Below, one piece after another: positions 37,207-45,929 of a DNA stretch of 64,000 nt. Source of the DNA: Fusobacteriaceae bacterium (GTDB lineage: Bacteria; Fusobacteriota; Fusobacteriia; Fusobacteriales; Fusobacteriaceae); contig JAISTB010000037.1 of assembly GCA_031272775.1 (NCBI GenBank), positions 1 through 64,000 of the forward strand. The letters are read 5' to 3'. The translations under genes and the position numbers were made by a program. Under the pieces are notes generated by a model that saw only the letters and a list, made by a program, of their open reading frames with translations, made no database searches and was not told the origin of the DNA. Position 1 is the stretch's first letter, and each line of letters starts with the position of its first letter.

Positions 37207-37662
37207 TCAGAGGGATTCTTCCACGAGCAGCTTGACTTCCGCCTTGACGTCCGTAAAGAGCTTTACGGCCACCGTATGCTCGCCGAGGGATTTGACGGCG
37301 CTGTCGCCGATTTTTTTCTTGTCCACAAGAACGCCGAAGGTCTCCTCAATGGCCTGGGCGATTTCCTTTCCGGTCACGGAACCGAAAAGCTTTCCGTTTT
37401 CGCCGGTTTTTACGGCGAGTCGCACGGCCTTGGACTCAAGCAGCGTCTTCAGCTGCCGGGCTTTTTCCTTTTCGGCCTCGTTTTTTTGGTCTTCTTTTTT
37501 CTTCAGATTTTCGATCTTTTTGAGCTCGTCGGCCGTGGCGAGAATCCCCTTTTTATTCTTGATCAGAAAATTGTGGGCGTAACCGTCGGAAACAAGGACA
37601 ATATCGCCCTTTCTACCCTGACCGGCCACGTCTTCCAGCAAAATTACCTTGAGTTTTGCCAT
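37207..37662 (-). CDS. rplI: 50S ribosomal protein L9
   Basis: 151 residues from ATG 37662; a longer in-frame opening reaches 37728 but runs into the upstream gene and lacks the family start. The N-terminal domain MAKLKVILLEDVAGQGRKGD and SDGYAHNFLIKN is the L9 signature. A long charged helix follows (KKIENLKKKEDQKNEAEKEKA), then the C-terminal domain with GKLFGSVTGKEIA. L9 binds near domain V of 23S rRNA and helps keep the reading frame. Confidence 0.97.
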   Translation of the reverse strand: MAKLKVILLEDVAGQGRKGDIVLVSDGYAHNFLIKNKKGILATADELKKIENLKKKEDQKNEAEKEKARQLKTLLESKAVRLAVKTGENGKLFGSVTGKEIAQAIEETFGVLVDKKKIGDSAVKSLGEHTVAVKLFTDVKAEVKLLVEESL

Positions 37663-37690
37663 AGGTATCAACCCCTTTGCGAATGAGATT

Positions 37691-38500
37691 TTATGATTTC
37701 TTCCGGAAATGCAGGACCCTCCGGTCAAAGGCGGCGACGCCCCCCACGATAAAGGAAAAGACCGGAATCGCGATCGTCACATAACACGAAAGGAAATGAA
37801 AGAGATAACGGTAGCGAAAATTGGGAAAATTGTAGCAAAGCGCCTCATAGATGCTCTTCATGCCGTAGAAGGCGAAGATCACCAGCCCCATTTCCTTGAT
37901 ATTGATGATGTAATAATTGCCGGGCAGCCAGAAGCGGTCCAGGAAAAAAGGCGCGATATAGAGGATCAGCCACCAGTAGGAAATGTCCCAGTCCAAATAA
38001 GAGGCGTGTTCCATAAACAGATAGCTCAAAAACGTGCAAAACATGGCCGAGAGAAACATGGCCGAAATCAGGCTCTTTGTCCCTTCCCCGATGAGGATCG
38101 CGAATTTTTCAGGATCTACTTTCAAGAGGGCGCTGATGGTCTTGAGCAGTTCCTCATTGCCCGTCACATAGCGGACCGCGAAGCTTGACCCCAGGACAAG
38201 CCCGATACTCGCGGCCAGGGAAACGACGACGATCTTGTCGAAGGTCTTCCAGTTCCGATCCCGGAGCTTCGCGTAGAGAAACTCCACGACGCAGAAAAGC
38301 CCGATGTAAAAAAACAACAGTTGCGGCATAAATACGCCGATGACAATGACGGGCGCCGCGTTGATCACGACCTTTTCCCGAAGGCTCAATCCCCAGACTT
38401 TCCGGAATTTGTACACCGGAATCAGGAAAGAGAGAAAAGGGAAGAGGAGCGACAGCCCAAACAACAAAAGGATAATGACAATCCCGCTTAGTATACTCAT
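37691..38500 (-). CDS. DUF2232 (YybS-like) membrane protein
   Basis: 269 residues with seven or so membrane helices (LSGIVIILLLFGLSLLFPFL at the start; YTVIAIPVFSF-type helix near the end). The position before rplI-dnaB and the topology match the DUF2232 family, whose B. subtilis member YybS lies in yybS-gdpP-rplI-dnaC. No GdpP phosphodiesterase gene is present here. GGAGG precedes the ATG at 38500. The function of the family is not known to me. Confidence 0.7.
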   Translation of the reverse strand: MSILSGIVIILLLFGLSLLFPFLSFLIPVYKFRKVWGLSLREKVVINAAPVIVIGVFMPQLLFFYIGLFCVVEFLYAKLRDRNWKTFDKIVVVSLAASIGLVLGSSFAVRYVTGNEELLKTISALLKVDPEKFAILIGEGTKSLISAMFLSAMFCTFLSYLFMEHASYLDWDISYWWLILYIAPFFLDRFWLPGNYYIINIKEMGLVIFAFYGMKSIYEALCYNFPNFRYRYLFHFLSCYVTIAIPVFSFIVGGVAAFDRRVLHFRKKS

Positions 38501-38510
38501 TCAGCCTCCG

Positions 38511-39974
38511 TCACTCGATGAGGATATCCCCATTCTCGAAAAAGTCCGCCAGTTGGTCGCCCATGTTTTTTTCCGGCTTTTTCTTCCCGGCCGCCTCGGG
38601 TTCCGCCACCACATAGTGTAGCAGAATTCCCGGATGGATCCGGTTCCGGACGATCTGTAAAAAGGGTTCTCCATAGCTCCTTTGCTCCATGAGGCCCTTG
38701 GAATAGGCGTCATCCTTTGAAAAGCTTATGTAGAGCACATTCCGGTCGACCCGATAGGGCCGCGCCGAGCGCAGGATCGCGCGGTACGTGGGCTTTTCCT
38801 TTTTGGCCGCATTTAAAATATCGTTCCATTTCGTACGGATTTCCTCGAGGGAAAGGGAAATGTCGGGATCGACGCCGCCCTGTCCGCCGCCCGCGGCGAC
38901 GACTTTCTCTTCGACCCGCTCGATGATCTTTTCCCGGATCTCCACTTCTTTGACGCTGTTCATGATCCGGTCCGCGATCACATAGCCCACGAGTCTTTTG
39001 TCTTCCTCGTATTTGAATTTGTTCAGCCCGTCATAAACGGCGCCGATAATGTGCAGTCCGTCTTCGGCGGGGAGCTCGTTTTTGCTCATGAGATTCTTGC
39101 AGTATTTGGCGAAATCCTTGAAAAAGAGCTCAACCTCAAGGGATTCGAGCCAGTATTCATCAAGTTTCAGCGTGGCGTCCCGGAGGTTTCCCCCGAGGAC
39201 GATGTCGAGAAAATCTTTCATTTTCTTTGCGGGCGTGACCCCGAGGGTCTGCTCGCAGCGCTCCACGGTGATCTTTTCGCCGTAGCAGGTGATCATCAGG
39301 CGCTCGAGGATGGAAATGGCGTCCCGCATGCCTCCGCCCGCGCTCTCGTAGATCATGGCGTAGACGTCCTCGTCGAGGTCGATGGCTTCTTCCTTCGCGA
39401 TATATTCGAGGCGTTGGCGCATTTCCGCAAAGACCACGGTCTTGAAGTCGTAGCGCTGGCAGCGGGAAATGATGGTCGGGAGGACCTTGTCGGGCTCCGT
39501 CGTCGCCAAAATGAAAATCACGTGATCGGGGGGTTCCTCCAGCGTCTTCAGGAGCGCGTTGAAGGCCTCCTTCGTCAGCATATGGGCCTCGTCGATGATA
39601 TAGATCTTCTTCCGGCCGCTGGAGGGCTGGTAGTTGATTTTTTCCTTGATCTGCCGGATCTCGTCGATCCCCCGGTTGGAGGCGGCGTCGATTTCCACGA
39701 GGTCGATGAAATTCCCCTCGTTTATGGCGACGCAGTTGTCGCAGGTATTACAGGGTTCGTCGGTAAAGCCCTCATGGGCGAGACAGTTGACGCCCTTGGC
39801 GATGAGCCGGGCAATCGTGGTCTTACCGAGGCCGCGGGGACCCGTAAAGAGATATGCGTGAGAAATTTTGCCGCTTCTGAGCGAGGCCTTCAAGGTGCGT
39901 ACGATTTCTTTCTGCCCCGCGATCTCCTCAAAATCTTTGGGTCTGTATTTCCGGTATAACGTAATATGCTGCAT
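38511..39974 (-). CDS. dnaX: DNA polymerase III gamma/tau subunit
   Basis: 487 residues from ATG 39974. Signature YRKYRPKDFEEIAGQ opens the AAA+ clamp loader. Walker A is FTGPRGLGKTTIAR (about residues 40-53), the zinc site is CLAHEGFTDEPCNTCDNC (about 61-78), Walker B is KKIYIIDEAHML and the sensor region LATTEPDKVLPTIISRCQRYDF follows. The C-terminal part after residue 360 is short and ends acidic (FFENGDILIE). I see no slippage run of A that would suggest a programmed frameshift. A TATAAT at 40019-40024 (minus strand) with a poor -35 may be its promoter. Confidence 0.95.
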   Translation of the reverse strand: MQHITLYRKYRPKDFEEIAGQKEIVRTLKASLRSGKISHAYLFTGPRGLGKTTIARLIAKGVNCLAHEGFTDEPCNTCDNCVAINEGNFIDLVEIDAASNRGIDEIRQIKEKINYQPSSGRKKIYIIDEAHMLTKEAFNALLKTLEEPPDHVIFILATTEPDKVLPTIISRCQRYDFKTVVFAEMRQRLEYIAKEEAIDLDEDVYAMIYESAGGGMRDAISILERLMITCYGEKITVERCEQTLGVTPAKKMKDFLDIVLGGNLRDATLKLDEYWLESLEVELFFKDFAKYCKNLMSKNELPAEDGLHIIGAVYDGLNKFKYEEDKRLVGYVIADRIMNSVKEVEIREKIIERVEEKVVAAGGGQGGVDPDISLSLEEIRTKWNDILNAAKKEKPTYRAILRSARPYRVDRNVLYISFSKDDAYSKGLMEQRSYGEPFLQIVRNRIHPGILLHYVVAEPEAAGKKKPEKNMGDQLADFFENGDILIE

Positions 39975-40031
39975 GATATCCACTCCGTTTCGGGACGAAA
40001 GCAATTTTGTAAAACTTCATTATATATTCTA

Positions 40032-40883
40032 TCATATTTTTGGAAAAAGTGAAAGCCGATTCTTTTCTTTCCCGAAACCGGCGCCGATGGCGGACGCCGG
40101 GCAGGATTTCCGGCAGCGGCCGCAGCGGATGCACTCGGGGCCGTTGATGTTTTTGAGAACGTCCACATTCATGGGGCAGGTCCCCGCGCAATGCCCGCAG
40201 CCCGTGCATTTGTCCCGGGCGATCCCGTAGCGGTACAGCGACAGGCCGTTGAAGCCGGCGTAAAGGGCCCCCAGGGGGCAGAGATACTTGCAAAATGGGC
40301 GGTAAATCATAATTCCCAGCGCAATCAAAAAAAGCAGGATCCCCAATTTGAAGAAAAAGAGAAAGCCCAGCAGATTCCGGATCCCGCCGTTGGCGACTGC
40401 CAGAGGAAGCCCCGCGAAGAGCGTCCCGCCGGGGCAGATCCACTTGCAAAACCAAGGCAGGCCGAGGCCGAAGACATCCAGCGCCAAAAGGGGCAGTAAG
40501 ATCACAAAAACCACTAAAATTCCATATTTCAAGCGCCGGAGGGGGCGATCCCCGGGAAAGGTTCCGATCTTCCGAAAGAAGGGAATTTTCCACAGCAGAT
40601 CCTGAAAAAAGCCGAAGGGACAGAGCCAGCCGCAGACAAAACGGCCCAGGGCGGCCCCGAAGACAAACAAAAACCCCAGGGCGTAAAAGGGAAAGCGCCC
40701 CGCGGCCAGAAGCCCCTGCAACGCTCCCATGGGGCAGGAACCCAGCGCTCCCGGGCAGGACCAGCAATTGAGTCCCGGCAGACAGAGGGATTTCAGCCGC
40801 CCCTGATAAATCGTTCCCCGGAGAAAGCCCTTGAGATAAAAATTGCTGAGCAGAAAAAAGACGGCCTGAAATCGCTCGCGCAT
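40032..40883 (-). CDS. Membrane polyferredoxin, NapH/CcoG-like 4Fe-4S protein
   Basis: 283 residues from ATG 40883, four bases after the stop of the small CxxC protein. Five or six membrane helices alternate with CxxxCP motifs (CGWLCPFGFFQ, CKWICPGGTLF, CKYLCPLGALY). Two classical [4Fe-4S] motifs close the protein: CTGCGHCAGTCPMNVDV and CIRCGRCRKSCPASAI (about residues 215-270). Such proteins move electrons across the membrane to redox partners. It follows tlpA and a tiny CxxC protein, so it may supply reducing power to a periplasmic thiol system; that is inference. The length is near that of NapH relatives. Confidence 0.85.
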   Translation of the reverse strand: MRERFQAVFFLLSNFYLKGFLRGTIYQGRLKSLCLPGLNCWSCPGALGSCPMGALQGLLAAGRFPFYALGFLFVFGAALGRFVCGWLCPFGFFQDLLWKIPFFRKIGTFPGDRPLRRLKYGILVVFVILLPLLALDVFGLGLPWFCKWICPGGTLFAGLPLAVANGGIRNLLGFLFFFKLGILLFLIALGIMIYRPFCKYLCPLGALYAGFNGLSLYRYGIARDKCTGCGHCAGTCPMNVDVLKNINGPECIRCGRCRKSCPASAIGAGFGKEKNRLSLFPKI

Positions 40884-40887
40884 GGGA

Positions 40888-41043
40888 TCACCCGATCCCG
40901 ACGCATTCAAGGCAGACCCGGACGGCCCGCTGCAGGATAAGCCGGACTTCCCCGTCATGGAAGCCTATCCAGAGAAAAAGTGCACCGAAAAAGAACAAAA
41001 TGATCGTTATTCGGTTACTTGACCGCTTGCAGAACTTCTTCAA
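40888..41043 (-). CDS. CxxC membrane microprotein (CD1871A-like), overlapping tlpA
   Basis: A 51-codon frame on the minus strand begins with TTG at 41043 (GGAAGG eight bases upstream), inside the last 29 bases of tlpA, and ends at 40888. The protein starts with basic residues (MKKFCKRSSNR), has one hydrophobic helix (TIILFFFGALFLWIG) and ends VCLECVGIG. This basic start, one helix and C-terminal ICxECIGIG-type tail match the small CD1871A-type CXXC proteins I know from clostridia, where they also sit near thioredoxin-like and 4Fe-4S genes. The stop lies 4 bases before the polyferredoxin ATG, so the three genes look translationally coupled. Confidence 0.7.
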   Translation of the reverse strand: MKKFCKRSSNRITIILFFFGALFLWIGFHDGEVRLILQRAVRVCLECVGIG

Positions 41044-41542
41044 TTTTGGCCTTCCAATCCGCTTTGCTCGCCGATCCGATGAGATGCTTGCCGATAACCT
41101 TCCCTTCGCTGTCTACAAAGACCGTATCGGGGATAAACTGGATATTGCCCAGCCAGGGGAAAAGCTCCGTCGCGGGCAGCATATGCGTGTAGTCCGCCTT
41201 GGTTTTTCCGACGATCTCCCGGGCCTTTTGTACCTGCGCCTCGTCCAGATCGCCGTTTTCCTTGAGCGTATCGATCACGAGCCCCACAACGGCAAAATCC
41301 CTGTCGGCATATTCCCGGCTGATCTCGCCGAGATGCGGCATTTCCTCAAGACAGGGCGGGCAGAACGTCCCCCAGACATTGAGCAGCGTGACTTTGTGTT
41401 TGGCGAAATCCGCCCGGGTGAAGGTCCCCCCGTCAAGGGTCTTGGCGGTAAATTCGGGGAATTTCTCCCCCGCGCAAAAAAGCTGCGCCGACAGCGCTAA
41501 TAGGCCCAGAAATATCACTATTTTCGCTTTCAGATGGTTCAT
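41015..41542 (-). CDS. Exported thioredoxin-like protein (TlpA/ResA family)
   Basis: 175 residues from ATG 41542 with AAGGAG upstream. A signal anchor (IVIFLGLLALSAQLFCAG, about residues 6-23) exports it; the cysteine near the end of that stretch could allow lipid attachment, though a proper lipobox is not clear. The mature fold has NVWGTFCPPCLEEMPHL with the active site C-P-P-C (about residues 71-74), then PDTVFVDSEGKVIG with the cis-proline region. It reduces or repairs thiols outside the cytoplasm. Its end overlaps the CxxC microprotein, and the polyferredoxin follows. Confidence 0.88.
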   Translation of the reverse strand: MNHLKAKIVIFLGLLALSAQLFCAGEKFPEFTAKTLDGGTFTRADFAKHKVTLLNVWGTFCPPCLEEMPHLGEISREYADRDFAVVGLVIDTLKENGDLDEAQVQKAREIVGKTKADYTHMLPATELFPWLGNIQFIPDTVFVDSEGKVIGKHLIGSASKADWKAKIEEVLQAVK

Positions 41543-41591
41543 ATTGCCACTCCTTGTTTCCTTTTGCAAATAAAAATCGGTTTTTTCGTCC

Positions 41592-42140
41592 TTACAGGAT
41601 CTGCATCCCTTGTTTTGCCTTTTTGACCGTTTCGACGTCCGTCAGCGTCTCCGCCAGCAGAAAACCGAATTCCAGAGCCCGTCCGGCGCCGACGCCCGTA
41701 ATGAGATTGCCGTCCTTTTCGACGATGTTTCCGGTCACCTGATAGGCGCCCATCTGATCCCGGACGCCGCTGTGACAGGTCAGCTTCCGGTCCGCCGCGA
41801 GGCCGTTTTTCACGAGGACCGTCGGCGCGCCGCAAATGACGCCGACCAGTTTCCCGCCGTTGTAGTAGGCCTTGAGGACGTCCCCCACGGCTTTGGACTC
41901 GCCCAGGCGGGCGTAGCCGGGATAGCCCCCGGGCAGGATCAGGAGATCCCCGTCGCCGAGGTCTGTTCCCGCCAGCGGCAGATCCGCCGTTACCGCCACC
42001 CCGTGGGATGAGGCGACGCTTTTTCCTTCTCCGATGGCGACGGTCTTGACCGTGACGCCGCAGCGGGTCAGAATGTCATGGGGCGCGAAGGCCTCGATGA
42101 TCTCGAAGCCCTCGGCCAACAGAATATACGCTTTTTTCAT
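41592..42140 (-). CDS. DJ-1/PfpI family protein
   Basis: 182 residues, the length of DJ-1/YajL relatives. The fold starts KKAYILLAEGFEIIEAFAP with the conserved glutamate, LLILPGGYPGYARLGES follows, and the nucleophile elbow is GVICGAPTVL with cysteine at about residue 103. Roles reported for the family include protein and metabolite repair and chaperone activity; which applies here is unknown. It follows the small gene at 42153 after 12 bases. Confidence 0.88.
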   Translation of the reverse strand: MKKAYILLAEGFEIIEAFAPHDILTRCGVTVKTVAIGEGKSVASSHGVAVTADLPLAGTDLGDGDLLILPGGYPGYARLGESKAVGDVLKAYYNGGKLVGVICGAPTVLVKNGLAADRKLTCHSGVRDQMGAYQVTGNIVEKDGNLITGVGAGRALEFGFLLAETLTDVETVKKAKQGMQIL

Positions 42141-42152
42141 ATTTCCTCCCTT

Positions 42153-42404
42153 TTACGCGTCGAGCTTCCCTTTCCGGATCATGGAAAGGGCGAACTCGTG
42201 GGCGTCCAAAACGGCCGAATCGTGGGTCTGCTTGCGTTCGCCCTCATGGCAGCTGTTGATCACGATCTGCCTGTGTTCGAAGACGTTTCGCTCCAGTTGT
42301 TCCACGCTCAGCGCTCCGGCTTTGTACTGCGCCACCAGCGCGTCATACATTTCGCCGAAGGTCTTGTCATACAGCTCTTCGGCCCAATCGTCAAAAAAAT
42401 CCAT
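42153..42404 (-). CDS. Small acidic protein, 83 residues, unknown
   Basis: 83 residues from ATG 42404 with GAAGGGAAG upstream; a longer frame to 42440 lacks a better site. It is helical and charged (FFDDWAEELYDKTFGEMYDALVAQYKAGALSVEQL), with a central EHRQIVINSCHEGERKQTHD block and no membrane segment. It lies between galM (77 bases upstream) and the DJ-1 gene. I recognise no family. The codon pattern and ribosome site suggest a real cytoplasmic protein. Confidence 0.65.
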   Translation of the reverse strand: MDFFDDWAEELYDKTFGEMYDALVAQYKAGALSVEQLERNVFEHRQIVINSCHEGERKQTHDSAVLDAHEFALSMIRKGKLDA

Positions 42405-42481
42405 GGTCTTCCCTTCTTTTGTACGTTTTGATCTGTTCAACAGGTATTTCTGTTTCAGCGGAAATGTCGTGTTCCTCTGAT

Positions 42482-43534
42482 CTACCGTTCCACGGAAAAG
42501 CGGAACAGGGTCTTTTGCTTATACGGATGATTTTTGTCCGTAATTTTGAGTTTCTCCGGCGCGAAGCGGAATATATCCGTAAAATTCTGGGTTTCGAGGC
42601 AGATGGCTTGATGTTTTTTACAAATTTTTCCGTTTTCCATGGGACCGATGCCGTCGCCGTAATTGGCCGTATAGACGACCACGATGTTCTGGTCGCTGTA
42701 TACCTCCATTTTTCTGCCGCTGTCGGGGTCTTTGAGCGCGCCGGCGTATTTGTTTTCTTTTTTGTCGATCACAAAGCCGTGGTCAATGCCGCCGCCCACA
42801 ATGGCGATCTGGGGATCATCGGCCGAAAGCGCCTTCCCGATTTTTTTCCATGAGCGGAAATCAAAGGGCGTTTCCGCAACGTCCCGGGCCTCCACGGGCA
42901 GCGTGTCCTCATCGACCGCCGAGTATTTGGACGCGTTTAATTTCAGCAAGTGATCGCCAATGGTTTTTTTGCAGTCCCCGCTTAAGTTGAAATAAGCGTG
43001 GTTTGTGAGGTTGAGAAAGGTGGGGCGGTCGCTTTCCCCCGCGTAGTCAATCAGGAGGTCGGCGTCCTTCAAAATATAGTTGACCTTGACCTTGACGTTT
43101 CCTGGAAAGCCCTGATCGCCGTCGGGACTCTCCAAGGTCAGCGAAAGGCCCACATAGTCGTCGCCCCGGAGTTCCTCCGCCGTCCACACCCGCCGCGAAA
43201 AGCCCTCGGCGCCGCCGTGCAGCGTATTCCGATCTTTGTGGTTGATCGAAAGGGGCCAGGTCTTGCCGTCCAGGACAAATTCCCCTTTGGCGATCCGTCC
43301 CGCCACGCGTCCCACGAGCGCGCCCACGGTCCCGGGCTTTTCCTCGTAGTCCGTTACGGTCGGAAGACCGATCAGCACGTTTTCCATCCTGCCGCTGCGG
43401 TCTGGGGTCGTAATCTTCCTCAGAATCCCGCCGTAGGTGATGATTTCCACCTCCAGTTGGTCGTTTTTCAGGGTATATTTCGTTACCGCTTCGTTTTTCT
43501 TTGTAACGCCGAAGGCTTCACTGATGATATCCAT
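42482..43534 (-). CDS. galM: Aldose 1-epimerase (mutarotase)
   Basis: 350 residues from ATG 43534 with GGAGGAAAA upstream; the frame runs on upstream without family similarity. It interconverts alpha and beta forms of sugars such as glucose and galactose. The N-terminal part has ITYGGILRKITTPDR and VGRVAGRIAKGEF. The catalytic histidine is in LNLTNHAYFNLSGD (about residues 173-186), and the glutamate is in AICLETQNFTD near residue 315. No other galactose genes are adjacent. Confidence 0.94.
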   Translation of the reverse strand: MDIISEAFGVTKKNEAVTKYTLKNDQLEVEIITYGGILRKITTPDRSGRMENVLIGLPTVTDYEEKPGTVGALVGRVAGRIAKGEFVLDGKTWPLSINHKDRNTLHGGAEGFSRRVWTAEELRGDDYVGLSLTLESPDGDQGFPGNVKVKVNYILKDADLLIDYAGESDRPTFLNLTNHAYFNLSGDCKKTIGDHLLKLNASKYSAVDEDTLPVEARDVAETPFDFRSWKKIGKALSADDPQIAIVGGGIDHGFVIDKKENKYAGALKDPDSGRKMEVYSDQNIVVVYTANYGDGIGPMENGKICKKHQAICLETQNFTDIFRFAPEKLKITDKNHPYKQKTLFRFSVER

Positions 43535-43578
43535 GATATTTTCCTCCTTGTGCCGTTTTGTCGCGGGCAATCCCGATG

Positions 43579-44031
43579 TTATTTTTTGATGTCTTTCGTA
43601 TCGATGATCAAGGTCACGGGGCCGTCGTTCAAAAGCTCCACCTTCATGTCGGCGCCGAATTCCCCGCATTCCGTATGGACTCCCGTTTCCCGGGAACGTC
43701 GGATATACCGCTCGTAGAGAGGTATGGCGGTCTCGGGTCTCGCGGCCTCCGTAAAGCCTGGCCGTCTGCCCTTGACGCAGTCCCCGTAGAGCGTAAACTG
43801 TGAGATCACAAGGACTTCGCCGCCGATTTCCGTAAGACCGAGGTTCATTTTCCCGTCGGCGTCCTCAAAGACCCGAAGCGAGTTGATTTTGGCCGCGAGC
43901 CAGTCCGCGTCGGCCTCCGCGTCGCTGTGGGTGATCCCCAGGAGGACCAGGAAGCCCTGTCCGATTTTGCCGAGGAGCTTCCCTTCCGCGGCAACGCTGG
44001 CGTATTTGACTCTTTGCACGACTGCGCGCAT
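43579..44031 (-). CDS. dtd: D-aminoacyl-tRNA deacylase
   Basis: 150 residues from ATG 44031 with GGAGGAAAAA upstream. It hydrolyses D-amino acids, and mischarged glycine, from tRNA. The start [13 protein letters not shown], the motif [18 protein letters not shown] (about residues 78-95) and the C-terminal [11 protein letters not shown] with the Gly-cisPro pair are the family hallmarks. It lies between the M20 peptidase and galM, and close to tyrS, one of the synthetases that can charge D-residues. Confidence 0.95.
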   Translation of the reverse strand: MRAVVQRVKYASVAAEGKLLGKIGQGFLVLLGITHSDAEADADWLAAKINSLRVFEDADGKMNLGLTEIGGEVLVISQFTLYGDCVKGRRPGFTEAARPETAIPLYERYIRRSRETGVHTECGEFGADMKVELLNDGPVTLIIDTKDIKK

Positions 44032-44068
44032 TTTTTCCTCCCCGGCTTTTCGCCTGTTCAATGTCCGT

Positions 44069-45232
44069 TCAGACAAAAAGCCCTTTCTCGCTTTGGCGGA
44101 AGAATTCAAGAACAAGAGCCGTCAGCAACGGAAAGCCCTTTTTCAGGCTTTCGATATCGATCCATTCCTCCCGGGTGTGAGCGCCGTCGCCCACATAGCC
44201 GCCGATGGAAACGCTGGGGACGCCTATGGAAAAGGGTATGTTGCAGTCGGTGGAACCCGAGTGGAATTCCGGCGCTTTTCCCGTATAGAGGGCCGCCGCG
44301 TCGGCCACTTTCCGCTCATAGGCCGACTGGAGATCCTTGTCGACGTCTCCCATGCAGGGCCGCAGGCCCATGATTTCAGTATCTACGGTAATCCCCATTT
44401 GCCGGTAGGCCGAGGTCATCGTCTCAAAAAGGCCCATCATGGCGTCCAGGTGCTCCCGAACGTCGGAGCGGTATTCAAAGAGCATTTCCGCGTTTTGGGC
44501 GATGGTGTTGACCGAGGTGCCGCCGGAAATCGAGCCCACGTTGTAGGTCGTCTTGCCTCCTTCGGGGACTTTAAGCCCGTAGAGGGCGTTGATCAGCGAA
44601 GACATGCAGGCGATGGCGTTGCGGTTCCCAAAATTGCTGAAGGAATGGCCCCCTTCGGTTTTGATCGTCACCTTGTAGCGGGCGGAGCCCACGGAATAAT
44701 TGTAGCAGCCCTCATAGGTTCCGTCAAAGGAAATAAAGTATTTCATTTGTTTGCCGTAGGTCTCACAGATCTTTCTTGAGCCCCGGAGATTGCCCAGGCC
44801 TTCTTCGCCGCTGTTGCAGACAAAAAGGATCCCGTAATCGGGCGTGAAATTGTTTTTCACCACATAGCGGGCGATCAGCATCAAAAGCGCGAGATTGGCC
44901 GTGTCGTCGCCTACCCCCGGAGAATACAGCCGGCCCTTTTCTTCCCGGAGCGGCATGGGTTCCGTATCGGGAAATACGGTGTCCGTGTGGGCCATAATCA
45001 CCGCCAGTTCGTTTTTCCCTTCGGTTTTCCAGGGAAGGACGACATTGTCCGCGTCGTCAATGGCGGCGCCCGGCACGCCGTTTTTGTCAAACCAGGCCTT
45101 GCAAAAGGCCGCCCGCTTCTCCTCGTGGTTGGAAGGGGCCGTGACGCCGCAGAGTTCTTTGATCAAATCCAGCAGTTCCTCGTGCATCCCCGCCACATCG
45201 GCAAGGATTTTTTCGTTCAATTGAAAAGACAT
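44069..45232 (-). CDS. M20-family metallopeptidase (PepT-like)
   Basis: 387 residues from ATG 45232 with GGAGG upstream. Zinc ligands and catalytic residues are seen in [13 protein letters not shown] (about residues 84-96), [12 protein letters not shown] (about 110-121) and [13 protein letters not shown] (about 145-157), and a terminal [11 protein letters not shown] contains the last conserved part. A dimerisation domain lies between, starting [16 protein letters not shown]. It probably cleaves small peptides or acylated amino acids. The exact substrate class (PepT, PepV or carboxypeptidase) is not settled. Confidence 0.88.
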   Translation of the reverse strand: MSFQLNEKILADVAGMHEELLDLIKELCGVTAPSNHEEKRAAFCKAWFDKNGVPGAAIDDADNVVLPWKTEGKNELAVIMAHTDTVFPDTEPMPLREEKGRLYSPGVGDDTANLALLMLIARYVVKNNFTPDYGILFVCNSGEEGLGNLRGSRKICETYGKQMKYFISFDGTYEGCYNYSVGSARYKVTIKTEGGHSFSNFGNRNAIACMSSLINALYGLKVPEGGKTTYNVGSISGGTSVNTIAQNAEMLFEYRSDVREHLDAMMGLFETMTSAYRQMGITVDTEIMGLRPCMGDVDKDLQSAYERKVADAAALYTGKAPEFHSGSTDCNIPFSIGVPSVSIGGYVGDGAHTREEWIDIESLKKGFPLLTALVLEFFRQSEKGLFV

Positions 45233-45252
45233 GTTTCCTCCTGTTCCCGCGC

Positions 45253-45927
45253 TTATTTGGCGGCGGGTTCTGTTTTGTCCGTATTCGCGCCGTAATCGCA
45301 GCAGTCCCGGATCTCGCATTCCGCGCAGCGGGGTCGTCGCGCGACGCATTTGTCCCGCCCCTGCAGGATCAGAAAGTGGGAAATGTTGATCCATTGGTCC
45401 CGGGGAATGATTTTCATCAGTTCCCGCTCGATTTTGACGGGATCCTCGAGGTCCGACACGAGGCCGGTCAGGTTGGCGAGACGCTTCACATGGGTATCGA
45501 CAGTAATCCCGTCGGCAAGCCCCCAGATCTCTCCCCTGACGACATTGGCGGTCTTCCGCCCCACGCCGGGCAGTGCCGTCAGCTGGTCCATATCCCGCGG
45601 AATTTCCCCGCCGTAAACCTCAAGCAGCTTTCGGGCGCAGGCCTGGATGTTTTTCGCTTTGTTGTGATAAAAACCCGTGCTGCGGATCCGTGCTTCGAGA
45701 TCTGACAGCGGCATGGCCGCAAAGTCTTCGGGTCGGTTGACTTCCCGGAACAGCTTTTCCGTGACCATATTGACCCTGACGTCGGTGCATTGGGCCGAGA
45801 GGATCACGGAAACCAGCAGCTCAAAGGGCGATCCGTAACTGAGGGCGCATTGGGGTTCGCCGAATTTTTCCCGCAGTCGTGCGAGAATCTCCGCGGCCTT
45901 TTTTTCTTTTTTTCCTTTTTTCGGCAT
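45253..45927 (-). CDS. nth: Endonuclease III
   Basis: 224 residues. It removes oxidised pyrimidines and nicks the DNA. The helix-hairpin-helix is LTALPGVGRKTANVV (about residues 117-131) with the catalytic lysine, and the catalytic aspartate is in TVDTHVKRLANLTGLV (about 145-160). The C-terminal cluster CVARRPRCAECEIRDC has the C-x6-C-x2-C-x5-C spacing. It starts 2 bases after tyrS. The lysine-rich N-terminus and the PAAK tail are additions outside the fold. Confidence 0.95.
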   Translation of the reverse strand: MPKKGKKEKKAAEILARLREKFGEPQCALSYGSPFELLVSVILSAQCTDVRVNMVTEKLFREVNRPEDFAAMPLSDLEARIRSTGFYHNKAKNIQACARKLLEVYGGEIPRDMDQLTALPGVGRKTANVVRGEIWGLADGITVDTHVKRLANLTGLVSDLEDPVKIERELMKIIPRDQWINISHFLILQGRDKCVARRPRCAECEIRDCCDYGANTDKTEPAAK

Positions 45928-45929
45928 GA

